The notes below the pieces were generated by a model that was not told the DNA's origin, did no database searches, and saw nothing but the letters and a program-made list of their open reading frames with translations. DNA of 59,475 nucleotides, from NCBI RefSeq assembly GCF_900182585.1, contig NZ_FXTM01000011.1, forward strand, positions 1 to 59,475, read 5' to 3'. The stretch is from Balnearium lithotrophicum. Its GTDB lineage: Bacteria; Aquificota; Aquificia; Desulfurobacteriales; Desulfurobacteriaceae. The position numbers and the translations under genes are program-made. Position 1 is the first letter of the stretch; each line of letters opens with the position of its first letter. Of this stretch, positions 1-7,501 are shown one piece after another.

Positions 1-164
1 GACTGAGCCGAAAGTTGATGAAATGAACAGGAAGTTATTTAGGTATCTGAACTTTTACAACTTCGTTAGGCCTCATCAAGGTCTTGGTTATAAGACTCCA
101 GTAGAGAAGTTTGAGGAATATATTAAAAAACACCAGGGTGTCCACCATGTATTGAACGAGAACA
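1..164 (+). mobile_element. Insertion sequence, 3' terminal part (left copy)
   Basis: Bases 70-164 match the reverse complement of 59381-59474 with one mismatch (base 132). Beyond base 164 the two copies diverge, so 164 is taken as the IS end. Read inward the terminus begins TGTTCTCGTTCAATACATGG, with the 5'-TG dinucleotide common to IS3/IS481-type elements. The rest of the element lies outside the window, so neither the other inverted repeat nor the target duplication can be seen. The element has inserted in flhB and points against it. Confidence 0.85.
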
Positions 165-226
165 TAGGATTGATATTTGAGAGCTTTGGTATTAAAGTTT
201 TTAACGTAAAAATAAAACCAAATTGA
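2..226 (+). CDS. IS transposase, DDE integrase-core type, C-terminal fragment
   Basis: This is the 3' end of a DDE (rve-fold) transposase gene cut by the window edge. The visible residues NFYNFVRPHQGLGYKTPVE are the typical C-terminal part of IS481/IS3-superfamily transposases (FYN-x-x-RPHxxLGYKTP). The frame is open from base 2, upstream of the first ATG at 23. It does not stop inside the element: it crosses the IS end at 164 and ends at a stop in antisense flhB sequence. The family is recognised by motif only; IS481 versus IS3 cannot be decided from this fragment. Confidence 0.8.
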   Translation, partial: TEPKVDEMNRKLFRYLNFYNFVRPHQGLGYKTPVEKFEEYIKKHQGVHHVLNENIGLIFESFGIKVFNVKIKPN

Positions 227-534
227 ATTACATTAGAGAATATACCTGTCAAAAGTAATAGAATAAAAAGAGGAGTTATCGTCAGAAAAAAAATATAAAC
301 TGAAGCGAATAGAATATGTTGAATATTTAAAGTGTATACCTGAGAAAGAGAATAGTACGTTAAATCCCTACACTTATTAAAAACAAATGGCATGTAAAAA
401 ATTAAAGCTAAAGAGGTAATGATTAGTGAAAAAGCTATTGGAACATCCTGACTTTTAAGAACCTGTCCTTCCTCTCTTGCCTTTTGGCGCCGCCGCGGTG
501 TCGCCTTTTCCGTTTTCGATGGGTCCTTTGCCAA
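165..534 (-). pseudogene. flhB: flhB, flagellar export gate protein, 5' fragment disrupted by IS
   Basis: FlhB is the membrane component of the flagellar type III export gate; its autocleaving cytoplasmic domain switches substrate specificity. Present here are the typical N-terminus (DPSKTEKATPRRRQKAREEGQ) and the first two membrane segments, ending near PKLSNINP at residue 123. After that the frame runs into the IS and adds about 25 foreign residues, ending at base 88. FlhB is normally about 350 residues, so the remaining membrane segments and the NPTH cleavage domain are missing. The start is a TTG directly after the fliR stop, with a GGGGG Shine-Dalgarno-like stretch inside the fliR end. 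The gene ends the long flagellar string. Confidence 0.85.
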
Positions 535-1317
535 CTAACCCCCAAGTAATTTTATTGCTGACAACAATTCATCAATAAATCTTTCATTTAGAATTCTAAA
601 AAAGTGTATTAGAGTATTAAATCCTAAAAGGAGAAAAAGGATTCCTATATAGAGCTGTAAAGGAAGGCCTACTATAAATACGTTTATCTGTGGAATCAGC
701 CTGTTGATGAGTGCTAAAGCGAGGTTAACAACGAAGAGAGTGAAAATGAAGGGAAAGGCCAATTTAAAACCAAGGTAAAACAAAAGAGTTCCTTCTCTAA
801 TGAAAAATTTTAGTAGTGAATCAGAGATAGGGAATCCACCTATTGGAATAATTTTAAAACTTTCAAAAATTGCTCCAAAGAAAATTTGATATGCTCCTGT
901 TGAGAAAAACACAATTAGAAATAGAAAAATGAAAAATCTTCCGAGAACGGAAACCATTCCAAAGGTTGGGTCAAAAATATTAACAATGGTTAACCCCATC
1001 ATATAACTTATCAGTTCAGCTGAATAAACAGCAATACTGTAAAATATCCATGTTACGAGGGAGAGAAAAAAACCTGTTAGAATCTCCTTTAGAACTAATA
1101 AAAGAAAGGAAATTAAGGAAATTTCGGACAGATAAAAAACTCCTTCTATATAAGGAAGAATGAAAAAGGACAGAGATAATAAAAATATAATCCTTATATT
1201 TAGAGGTAGAAAGTTCATTAAAGCCAAAGGAAAAGAAAGAAACAACGAAGACATTCTTGCTAAAACTAACAGGAATACTCCAAAGTGGGAAGAAAAGTAA
1301 TTAATAAAGTCGTTCAT
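535..1317 (-). CDS. fliR: Flagellar export gate protein FliR
   Basis: FliR is an integral membrane subunit of the flagellar type III export gate, forming the core channel with FliP and FliQ. The 260-residue product has the usual family length and is a run of hydrophobic helices with the conserved stretch SAELISYMMGLTIVNIFDPT around residues 95-115. It follows fliQ with a 4-nt overlap, and flhB begins at the next base after its stop, giving the common fliP-fliQ-fliR-flhB order. Assignment is by hydrophobic profile, conserved stretch and position. Confidence 0.93.
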   Translation of the reverse strand: MNDFINYFSSHFGVFLLVLARMSSLFLSFPLALMNFLPLNIRIIFLLSLSFFILPYIEGVFYLSEISLISFLLLVLKEILTGFFLSLVTWIFYSIAVYSAELISYMMGLTIVNIFDPTFGMVSVLGRFFIFLFLIVFFSTGAYQIFFGAIFESFKIIPIGGFPISDSLLKFFIREGTLLFYLGFKLAFPFIFTLFVVNLALALINRLIPQINVFIVGLPLQLYIGILFLLLGFNTLIHFFRILNERFIDELLSAIKLLGG

Positions 1318-1583
1318 TTTACAATACTTAATAAGTATTGAAAGTTCTGTTTTGTATATTCAACAAGCTTTATAAACATCCAACTACCCAATACAAATAT
1401 AACTAAAAGAGTAGCTAATATTTTAGGTATGAATGTTAAAGTCATTTCATGAATTTGAGTTGCAGCCTGAATTATGCTAATGACAATTCCAACAATAAAC
1501 GTAGTTAGTAAAACAGGGGTTCCTACTATTAAGGAGATTTCTAACATCCTTTGACCAAGAGTTATTACCTCGTCAACCGTCAT
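1314..1583 (-). CDS. fliQ: Flagellar export gate protein FliQ
   Basis: FliQ is a small two-helix membrane subunit of the export gate. At 89 residues it has the standard family length. The typical segment IVGIVISIIQAATQIHEMTL is at residues 30-49 and a second hydrophobic helix follows. It overlaps fliP and fliR by 4 nt on each side, which suggests translational coupling of the gate subunits. Confidence 0.95.
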   Translation of the reverse strand: MTVDEVITLGQRMLEISLIVGTPVLLTTFIVGIVISIIQAATQIHEMTLTFIPKILATLLVIFVLGSWMFIKLVEYTKQNFQYLLSIVK

Positions 1584-2302
1584 TTATAGCTCACCAAAAT
1601 TGACTTTACGAGTAATTCCCATCCTCCAGAAACAACAAACAGTATAAGTTTAAAAGGTAATGATAACATCATTGGAGGAATCATCATCATTCCCATTGAC
1701 ATAAGTATACTTGCTACTAATAGGTCTATAACTATAAATGGTAAAAATACAACAAAGACAAATTCAAAGGCAGTTCTAATTTCACTTACCATAAAAGCTG
1801 GAATGAGGGTAACCATAGATACTTCTTCTGGATTTTTGGGTTTTTCTCCCCTTATGTCTAAGAAGAGTTTCAAATCTTCCTTTCTTGTGTTTCTTATCAT
1901 AAATTCCTTTAACGGTAAAGTAGCTTTTTTTACAGCTTCAACATCGGATAATTTACCATTTAAATAGGGTTTAAGAGCCACATTGTCTATTTTTTTAAAG
2001 GTCGGAGCCATTGAGAAAAAAGTTAAAAACAGAGAAAGAGCAATAACTACTTGATTGGGAGGAGTTTGAGGAGTTCCTAAAGCATGTCTTAAAAGGGAGA
2101 GGATAATTACAATTCTGGTGAAACTTGTCACTGTTATCAAGATGGAGGGAGCTAAGGCTAAAATTGTTATTAAAAATAAAATTTTCAGCGTTATATCAAC
2201 ATTGCCGAGACTGTCCATCACCTGAGAAATATTTTGAGCATAACTATTTTGTGGAATCAGAAGAAGACTCGTTAAAAGAAGAAAGCTTGTTTTTTTCATC
2301 AT
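1580..2302 (-). CDS. fliP: Flagellar export gate protein FliP
   Basis: FliP forms the pentameric core of the export gate. The 240-residue product starts with a cleavable signal peptide (MMKKTSFLLLTSLLLIPQ, then NSYAQ) and shows the family signatures SFTRIVIILSLLRHALGTPQ and VIDLLVASILMSMGMMMIPP. The start lies inside fliO (59-nt overlap); two adjacent ATGs at 2302 and 2299 are both possible. The cytoplasmic loop between the second and third helices is normal in length. Confidence 0.95.
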   Translation of the reverse strand: MMKKTSFLLLTSLLLIPQNSYAQNISQVMDSLGNVDITLKILFLITILALAPSILITVTSFTRIVIILSLLRHALGTPQTPPNQVVIALSLFLTFFSMAPTFKKIDNVALKPYLNGKLSDVEAVKKATLPLKEFMIRNTRKEDLKLFLDIRGEKPKNPEEVSMVTLIPAFMVSEIRTAFEFVFVVFLPFIVIDLLVASILMSMGMMMIPPMMLSLPFKLILFVVSGGWELLVKSILVSYK

Positions 2303-2561
2303 CCCACTCTTTCAGGATATAGGCATTTTCTCTACCTGAGAAAATCAAGAAAATCCTTTTGTTAACTTTCAATAGTAACAATTGAGAGTCCTTCGTAAGA
2401 AATACTCTATCAAGCACAAGGATGTTTTTATTCAAAAATTTTTGAGAAAATTTCTGCCCAAAGATACCCTTAAATTTTAGGAAGATATACATTACTAATA
2501 AAGCAACTATTAAGGATAAAGAATTAAGTAGGAATCTTAAATATTCTTCAGACAAGGTCAA
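2244..2561 (-). CDS. fliO: FliO-like flagellar export accessory protein
   Basis: FliO is a small membrane protein that helps assemble the FliP ring. The 105-residue product has one N-terminal membrane helix (about residues 11-29) and a short soluble domain with the FliO-like pattern VLDRVFLTKDSQLLLLKV. FliO is poorly conserved, so the call rests on size, topology, this motif and the position just before fliP. Its last 59 nt overlap the fliP signal peptide region in another frame. Confidence 0.75.
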   Translation of the reverse strand: MTLSEEYLRFLLNSLSLIVALLVMYIFLKFKGIFGQKFSQKFLNKNILVLDRVFLTKDSQLLLLKVNKRIFLIFSGRENAYILKEWDDEKNKLSSFNESSSDSTK

Positions 2562-2778
2562 CCAACCTCAAACCGAATTTGTTATTTATTACTATAATTT
2601 CGGCCACTCCAAAGTCTGATTCATTTAAAGTTACCTTTAAATAGTCATCGAGCTTCGTATCAAAAACTATTAAATCACCCTCTTTCAAATTCAAAACCTT
2701 AGAAAGGTACATTTCTTTCTTTCCTAAAATAAGAGTTAACTTAAGCTGTATCTCCTTAAATTCCTCTAAACTTCGCAT
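2548..2778 (-). CDS. Second FliN-like switch/C-ring protein (SpoA domain only)
   Basis: The 76-residue protein is little more than one SpoA (surface presentation of antigens) domain, seen in the pattern LNLKEGDLIVFDTKLDDYLKV followed by GVAEIIVINNKFGLRLV. FliN and the C-terminal part of FliM share this domain and build the lower C-ring. A longer FliN lies at 22878-23405, so this is a paralogue. It sits between fliL and fliO, which is the usual fliN position in many fliLMNOPQR operons. It may be the conventional C-ring FliN, or an export-apparatus partner of FliH. Confidence 0.75.
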   Translation of the reverse strand: MRSLEEFKEIQLKLTLILGKKEMYLSKVLNLKEGDLIVFDTKLDDYLKVTLNESDFGVAEIIVINNKFGLRLVDLV

Positions 2779-2780
2779 GT

Positions 2781-3287
2781 TTAACCTGTCTGAATTATAA
2801 ACTCTGTGAAGTACACATTCTTTACACCACCTAAAGGAAGAATTGCATTGACTCTCTTAGCTATTTCTTCCTTTAAGTACTCTATTCCTTCAGGAGTTCT
2901 CAAATCTGAGCTCCTCTTAGTCAGTAACAGTGTTGTTATGGCATCTTTAATCTCAGGTAGCCTCTTCTGTGCTTCCTGTTGAACCTTCTGGTCCTTCAGT
3001 TCTAAAACAATAGAAACTTTTAGATACCTTTCTATATCTGGGTCAGCCAAGTTTACTACAAATGTTCCTAAGTCAAACATTACTCCTACGTTCTCGGTAG
3101 CTTTTATCTCCTCTATAATTTTTTCAGCCTGCTTTTCTTTCGTCTCAGCAGCCTTTTTCTTATCTAAAACGAGAAACTTATACGCAGCTCCACCTCCTGC
3201 TGCCAAAATCAAAACTAACAGTATAAGAAAAATTAATTTCCCTTTACCGCCTTTTTTCTCCTCTTGAGCTTTTTCCTCTTCAGCCAT
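2781..3287 (-). CDS. fliL: Flagellar basal body-associated protein FliL
   Basis: FliL is a single-pass inner-membrane protein that surrounds the stator. The product has a charged cytoplasmic N-terminus rich in Glu/Lys, one membrane helix at about residues 18-40, and a periplasmic stomatin-like domain with the typical FVVNLADPDIERYLKVSIVL. The 168-residue length fits. It lies 5 nt after flgE. No motA or motB is present in the window. Confidence 0.9.
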   Translation of the reverse strand: MAEEEKAQEEKKGGKGKLIFLILLVLILAAGGGAAYKFLVLDKKKAAETKEKQAEKIIEEIKATENVGVMFDLGTFVVNLADPDIERYLKVSIVLELKDQKVQQEAQKRLPEIKDAITTLLLTKRSSDLRTPEGIEYLKEEIAKRVNAILPLGGVKNVYFTEFIIQTG

Positions 3288-3292
3288 TTAGA

Positions 3293-4912
3293 TTACCTCT
3301 TTATGTTCATAGTTTCCTGGAGAATTTGGTCATCTGTGGTAATAACTCTGGCATTTGCCTGGTACGAACGTTGAGCCGTTATAAGGTTAATAAACTCATT
3401 CGCTATATCAACGTTTGACATTTCAAGCATACCGCTTCTTATTTTTGATACAGCTCCACCAGGCATAATTACTGGAGTGTAAGTCTGCATGTTAGGCACG
3501 TATAGCCAACTTCCTTTCCTAACCAGCATTTCCTTATCCTTAAAAGTAGCAACTGCTAACCTTGCGATATTTCTCACTTTTCCGTTTGTATAAGTAGCAT
3601 TAATAAGCCCATCTTCACTTACCGAGATAGATACCAAATCTCCCTTACTGTTACCATCCTGTTCTGCATAGAACATAAAGTCAGAAGCTAACTGTTTTAA
3701 CTGAAGTAAGTTATAGGAAAGTTTTATTGGAGCAGCTCCACCGTCCAAATCGACGGCAGCCGTCTGAATTCTTTTTGGATCTAACGCGTTAGTGGACTCA
3801 GAAGAGTCGTAGTATTGATACGAAGATACGTTGATACTATCAGTTGAACCGTTGCCAGCAAGTTCAGAAATAAATATTTTTCCAGAGGAGTAATCTATAG
3901 TACCTCTAACATCTCCTGTTTCTTTATCAATCAACTGGCCCTTTCCGTTATCTAATAGAGTTCTGTTTTGTCCACCGATAGTGTACGTTATCTCTCCAAT
4001 ACTTCCTGGAACCACAGGAGTATTTGAAAGAGTGAATTCTCCATTATCCGAGCTTTCTGTGAGTGTTTCACCAGAGTTATCAGAAACTTTTCCATACCCT
4101 TTTATGTTTACCGGGTCTATGGAACCGTTCGTTTGGAACTTAACCTTCAGAAAAGCGTAATTGTTTCCATCTTTGGGTATTTCCACGGGTTTCCCGTCAA
4201 TCGAAGAATAAATAAGCCAGTAACTTCCGGTTGAATCCTGTTTATGAATGAAATAGTAGTCAAGCTGATGGGGATTTCCCAAAGAATCATAAATAGTTAC
4301 ACTATTAACATAATTAAACGTGTCTGAGTTAGCGGGATTGAAAATAGACTCATCTACATCGGCAGTATTGGGATTGTCCTCTATAAATTCGGCCCTTGAG
4401 TCCAAGTTGCTTGGTTCTTTAAAAGCTACGTAGGTAGTAGTTTTAGGGTCTATAGACATTGGAATACTGATACTGCTAAGGGCTCCAGATATATTCCCAT
4501 TTTCATCCAACATCCATCCCTGAACTTTCATTCCAAGCATGTTCACTACGTTTCCATTAGCATCAAGCCTAAACTGTCCATTACGGGTGTAGTAAGTAGC
4601 TCCCTCATTATCCTTAACCATAAAGAAACCTTCTCCATCCAGAGCCAGGTCTAAAGGATTATTAGTATTCATAAACGTTCCTTGACTAAAATCCTTAACG
4701 GTGGCACTTACAAAAGTTCCACCTCCAATTTCTTGGTTAACTGGAGCTCCATTCTTAATTGTTGTTAAACTTCGTGACAGTAAATCCTCAAAAATTGCTC
4801 TTTCCGATTTAAAACCAACTGTATTAACATTTGCAATGTTATCTGAAATAACGGATAGCCACCTCTTATCGGCACTTAAACCTGTAAAAGCAGTATAGAA
4901 CGATTGAAGCAT
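3293..4912 (-). CDS. flgE: Flagellar hook protein FlgE
   Basis: FlgE is the hook subunit, exported by the type III apparatus. The N-terminal rod/hook signature is SDNIANVNTVGFKSERA (about residues 23-39); the C-terminus has the matching coiled-coil signature ITAQRSYQANARVITTDDQI. At 539 residues it is longer than the enterobacterial hook protein (about 400), the extra length being in the exposed central domains. It follows flgD by 1 nt, the usual hook cap-hook order. Confidence 0.95.
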   Translation of the reverse strand: MLQSFYTAFTGLSADKRWLSVISDNIANVNTVGFKSERAIFEDLLSRSLTTIKNGAPVNQEIGGGTFVSATVKDFSQGTFMNTNNPLDLALDGEGFFMVKDNEGATYYTRNGQFRLDANGNVVNMLGMKVQGWMLDENGNISGALSSISIPMSIDPKTTTYVAFKEPSNLDSRAEFIEDNPNTADVDESIFNPANSDTFNYVNSVTIYDSLGNPHQLDYYFIHKQDSTGSYWLIYSSIDGKPVEIPKDGNNYAFLKVKFQTNGSIDPVNIKGYGKVSDNSGETLTESSDNGEFTLSNTPVVPGSIGEITYTIGGQNRTLLDNGKGQLIDKETGDVRGTIDYSSGKIFISELAGNGSTDSINVSSYQYYDSSESTNALDPKRIQTAAVDLDGGAAPIKLSYNLLQLKQLASDFMFYAEQDGNSKGDLVSISVSEDGLINATYTNGKVRNIARLAVATFKDKEMLVRKGSWLYVPNMQTYTPVIMPGGAVSKIRSGMLEMSNVDIANEFINLITAQRSYQANARVITTDDQILQETMNIKR

Positions 4913-4913
4913 A

Positions 4914-5549
4914 TCATCCTCCTAAACCAATAATATTTTCTATTGGTATCTCCCCAATCTCCGTATCTAAAACCACTTTATCGTTTTCTTTTCTTACTGC
5001 AGAAACGTTAACTTCTGATTCTATTTTTAACTCTTCTTTACTTCCATCTGAATTCTCTGATTCAACTATCACATTGTAATAACCATCATTTAAAGTTACT
5101 TCAACAGGATAAGTTCCAGCGGTAAGATTGAAAAACTCCTTCCTATCTACAACGTTCCCTACGTTATCAGTTACTAAAATATCTACTTTTGAAGCAGGGG
5201 AATTTAAATTAAAGGAAAATTGCCCTTTTCCATTCTTTACAACAATCTTTGACCCCTCATAAATAACTTTTTTCCCAATAAAGTTAGAAGCATAAAATAG
5301 AGAAACGGTCTTGATTGATTCAATCATCTTATCAATATTATTTTCAAAGGTATCCAAAACTTCCATTTCTCTAAGTTTAACAGAGTTATTTATCATATCA
5401 TCTATATTCTCAGCTTCTAAAGGATCCTGCCATTGGAGCTGGGTTAGGAGAACTTTCATAAAATCTGTTCTAGACATCTTGGAATTATCGTATCCTGCAT
5501 CGACAATCTTTGGTTTACTTTTATTAAAGTAAAGACTCCCTACATCCAT
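4914..5549 (-). CDS. flgD: Hook assembly cap protein FlgD
   Basis: FlgD caps the growing hook and is required for FlgE polymerisation. The conserved N-terminus is MSRTDFMKVLLTQLQWQDPL (residues 25-44) followed by the DDMINNSVKLREME segment. The C-terminal part resembles the Ig/FnIII-like domains of FlgD, with VTLNDGYYNVIVESENSDG. The start lies 26 nt inside fliI, so the two genes are probably translationally coupled. Length (211 residues) is normal. Confidence 0.92.
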   Translation of the reverse strand: MDVGSLYFNKSKPKIVDAGYDNSKMSRTDFMKVLLTQLQWQDPLEAENIDDMINNSVKLREMEVLDTFENNIDKMIESIKTVSLFYASNFIGKKVIYEGSKIVVKNGKGQFSFNLNSPASKVDILVTDNVGNVVDRKEFFNLTAGTYPVEVTLNDGYYNVIVESENSDGSKEELKIESEVNVSAVRKENDKVVLDTEIGEIPIENIIGLGG

Positions 5550-6855
5550 ACTTTTCTCCCTCCTTCTGAATTAATTCTACCAAATTACTAAGCTCCTGAA
5601 AGGAGTCTCCAAGGTTTATTCTTTCCTTCATGTCCTGTTTTATAAATGATTCTAACTTTTCATGTCCATAGATAGCAAGGTCAACTAAAGGGGACGTTCC
5701 TTTCTTGTAAATTCCCAGTTGAATGAGTTCCCTATTTTCCCTATAAGTACTTTCCAATCGGAAAATTACAGACTGCAACTTTTGTACGTTCTCATCCACC
5801 AGGTAAGGAGTCAGCCTACTTATGCTCTGTAAAATATCAATAGCAGGAAATAATCTTCTATTAGCCATCTCTCTGGAAAGAACTATGTGACCATCAAGAA
5901 GACCTACCGAAGCATCGGCTATTGGGTCTGTAGCAATTTCATCCCCCTCAACAAGAACTGTAAAAATTCCTGTAATACTCCCTCCGTGGGAAAAGTTTCC
6001 TGCTCTCTCTATCAGCTTGGCTAAGGAAGAGAAAACAGAAGGTGTATATCCCTTCGAGGTTGGAGGTTCTCCAACTGACAGTCCTATTTCCCTCTGAGCC
6101 ATAGCAAATCTTGTTAAGGAATCGACAAGTAGCAGTACATTTTTTCCTTTTGATGAGAAATATTCACTAATGGCACATGCGGTATAAGCTGCTCGAACCT
6201 TCGCTAAGGGTGGCATATCAGAAGTTGCAACAACAACAACAGACTTTTCCATTCCTTCTTTACCTAAATTATCCTCAATAAATTCCTTAACTTCTCTTCC
6301 TCTCTCCCCTATTAAAGCAATTACATTAACATCAGCATCTGTAAACCGAGAAATCATTCCCAGTAAAGTACTTTTTCCAACTCCTGCTCCGGCAAAGATT
6401 CCTACTCTCTGTCCTTTACCTAATGTTAAAAGAGAATTAACAACCCTGATACCTACATCTAACGGTTCCTTTATTCTCTCCCTTTCAAGAGGATTTACAG
6501 GAGAAGGCTTTAAAGGAACAAAGTCTGTAGGAACAAAACTTTTTCCGTTAAGCACATTTCCAAACGGGTCGATTACTGCACCCAATAAGTTCTTTCCGAC
6601 TGGAATTTTCAATCCCGAAAGTTTAGCTTCTACCTTGGTACCAATGGTAACTCCAGATAAATCGTCATAGGACATTAGTAGGGTTTTTCCATTTTTAAAA
6701 CCAACTACCTCAGCCCCTTGAGAGTTGTTTATCACACAGAAATCACCAATATGGACACGAGGCAGTTTTGCTTCTACAATAGAGCCATTAACAGCAAGGA
6801 CTTTTCCTATCACCTTAAATTTTGGTAAGTTTTTTAATCTCTTTTTCAAATTCAT
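5524..6855 (-). CDS. fliI: Flagellum-specific ATPase FliI
   Basis: FliI is the hexameric ATPase of the export apparatus, related to F1-ATPase beta. Visible are the Walker A loop GAGVGKSTLLG, IGERGREVKEF, the Walker B region NVLLLVDSLTRFAMAQRE, and the substrate-class segment GEPPTSKGYTPSVFS. The 443-residue length is typical. It overlaps fliH by 41 nt upstream and flgD by 26 nt downstream. No fliJ gene follows it, although FliJ is the usual partner, and none was recognised elsewhere in the window. Confidence 0.95.
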   Translation of the reverse strand: MNLKKRLKNLPKFKVIGKVLAVNGSIVEAKLPRVHIGDFCVINNSQGAEVVGFKNGKTLLMSYDDLSGVTIGTKVEAKLSGLKIPVGKNLLGAVIDPFGNVLNGKSFVPTDFVPLKPSPVNPLERERIKEPLDVGIRVVNSLLTLGKGQRVGIFAGAGVGKSTLLGMISRFTDADVNVIALIGERGREVKEFIEDNLGKEGMEKSVVVVATSDMPPLAKVRAAYTACAISEYFSSKGKNVLLLVDSLTRFAMAQREIGLSVGEPPTSKGYTPSVFSSLAKLIERAGNFSHGGSITGIFTVLVEGDEIATDPIADASVGLLDGHIVLSREMANRRLFPAIDILQSISRLTPYLVDENVQKLQSVIFRLESTYRENRELIQLGIYKKGTSPLVDLAIYGHEKLESFIKQDMKERINLGDSFQELSNLVELIQKEGEKYGCRESLL

Positions 6856-7501
6856 CTTTTAATATCTTCATCTTTTCCGAAAATTTTGATTCAATCTCAA
6901 AGTCTTTAAAATTAAGTTTGAAATCGTAATCCCATAAACTCTGGTTAAGTTTAATGTTTAACTTGGATAATTCAGATTTTTCTAAAAAATCATACAGCTT
7001 TTTTCCTGCTTCTAAATAAAGAAATTTCTCATCTTCAAAAGTTTTTATCAGCTCTTTAATCTTTTTTTCTAAAAATGACAAGTTATCTTTAGAAATATAC
7101 AGGTATTCAAAAATCTCAGAAAGTGAATCCACAAGACTATTAAGCAACTTTAAGATGGTTTCCTTATTATGTTCTTCAAATTTTACTAAATTTTGCTTTA
7201 AATACTCCATAAACTTTGATATTTCTGCTTCCTTCTCTTGAGCAATCCTTTCTAACTCTTGAGTAAAATACTTTCTTAGTTCATTTTCCTTACTCCTCAT
7301 TCCCTCATGAAATCCACGTTGGTAATACTCTTCCTTTATCTTCTCTAAGTTTTCTTCATACTTTTTCTTCAATAGTAATATCTCATTCTGATAATGTAAT
7401 CTTAAATCTTCCAATTCTTTTTCAATATTCCGTTCCTCTTCTTTCTTATTTACATCCTTTTTCTCTAAAAAAAATACAGAAAAATCGTCTAGATTTATCA
7501 T
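6815..7501 (-). CDS. fliH: Flagellar assembly protein FliH
   Basis: FliH regulates FliI and ties it to the C-ring. The 228-residue product is strongly coiled-coil in its first half (Glu/Lys/Leu heptads, residues about 20-110), including YQRGFHEGMRSKENELRKYF, a glycine-spaced segment typical of FliH. The C-terminal half is the globular domain that resembles the V-ATPase E subunit. It lies between fliF and fliI, with a 4-nt overlap with fliF. Sequence conservation in this family is low, so position carries much of the call. Confidence 0.85.
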   Translation of the reverse strand: MINLDDFSVFFLEKKDVNKKEEERNIEKELEDLRLHYQNEILLLKKKYEENLEKIKEEYYQRGFHEGMRSKENELRKYFTQELERIAQEKEAEISKFMEYLKQNLVKFEEHNKETILKLLNSLVDSLSEIFEYLYISKDNLSFLEKKIKELIKTFEDEKFLYLEAGKKLYDFLEKSELSKLNIKLNQSLWDYDFKLNFKDFEIESKFSEKMKILKDEFEKEIKKLTKI

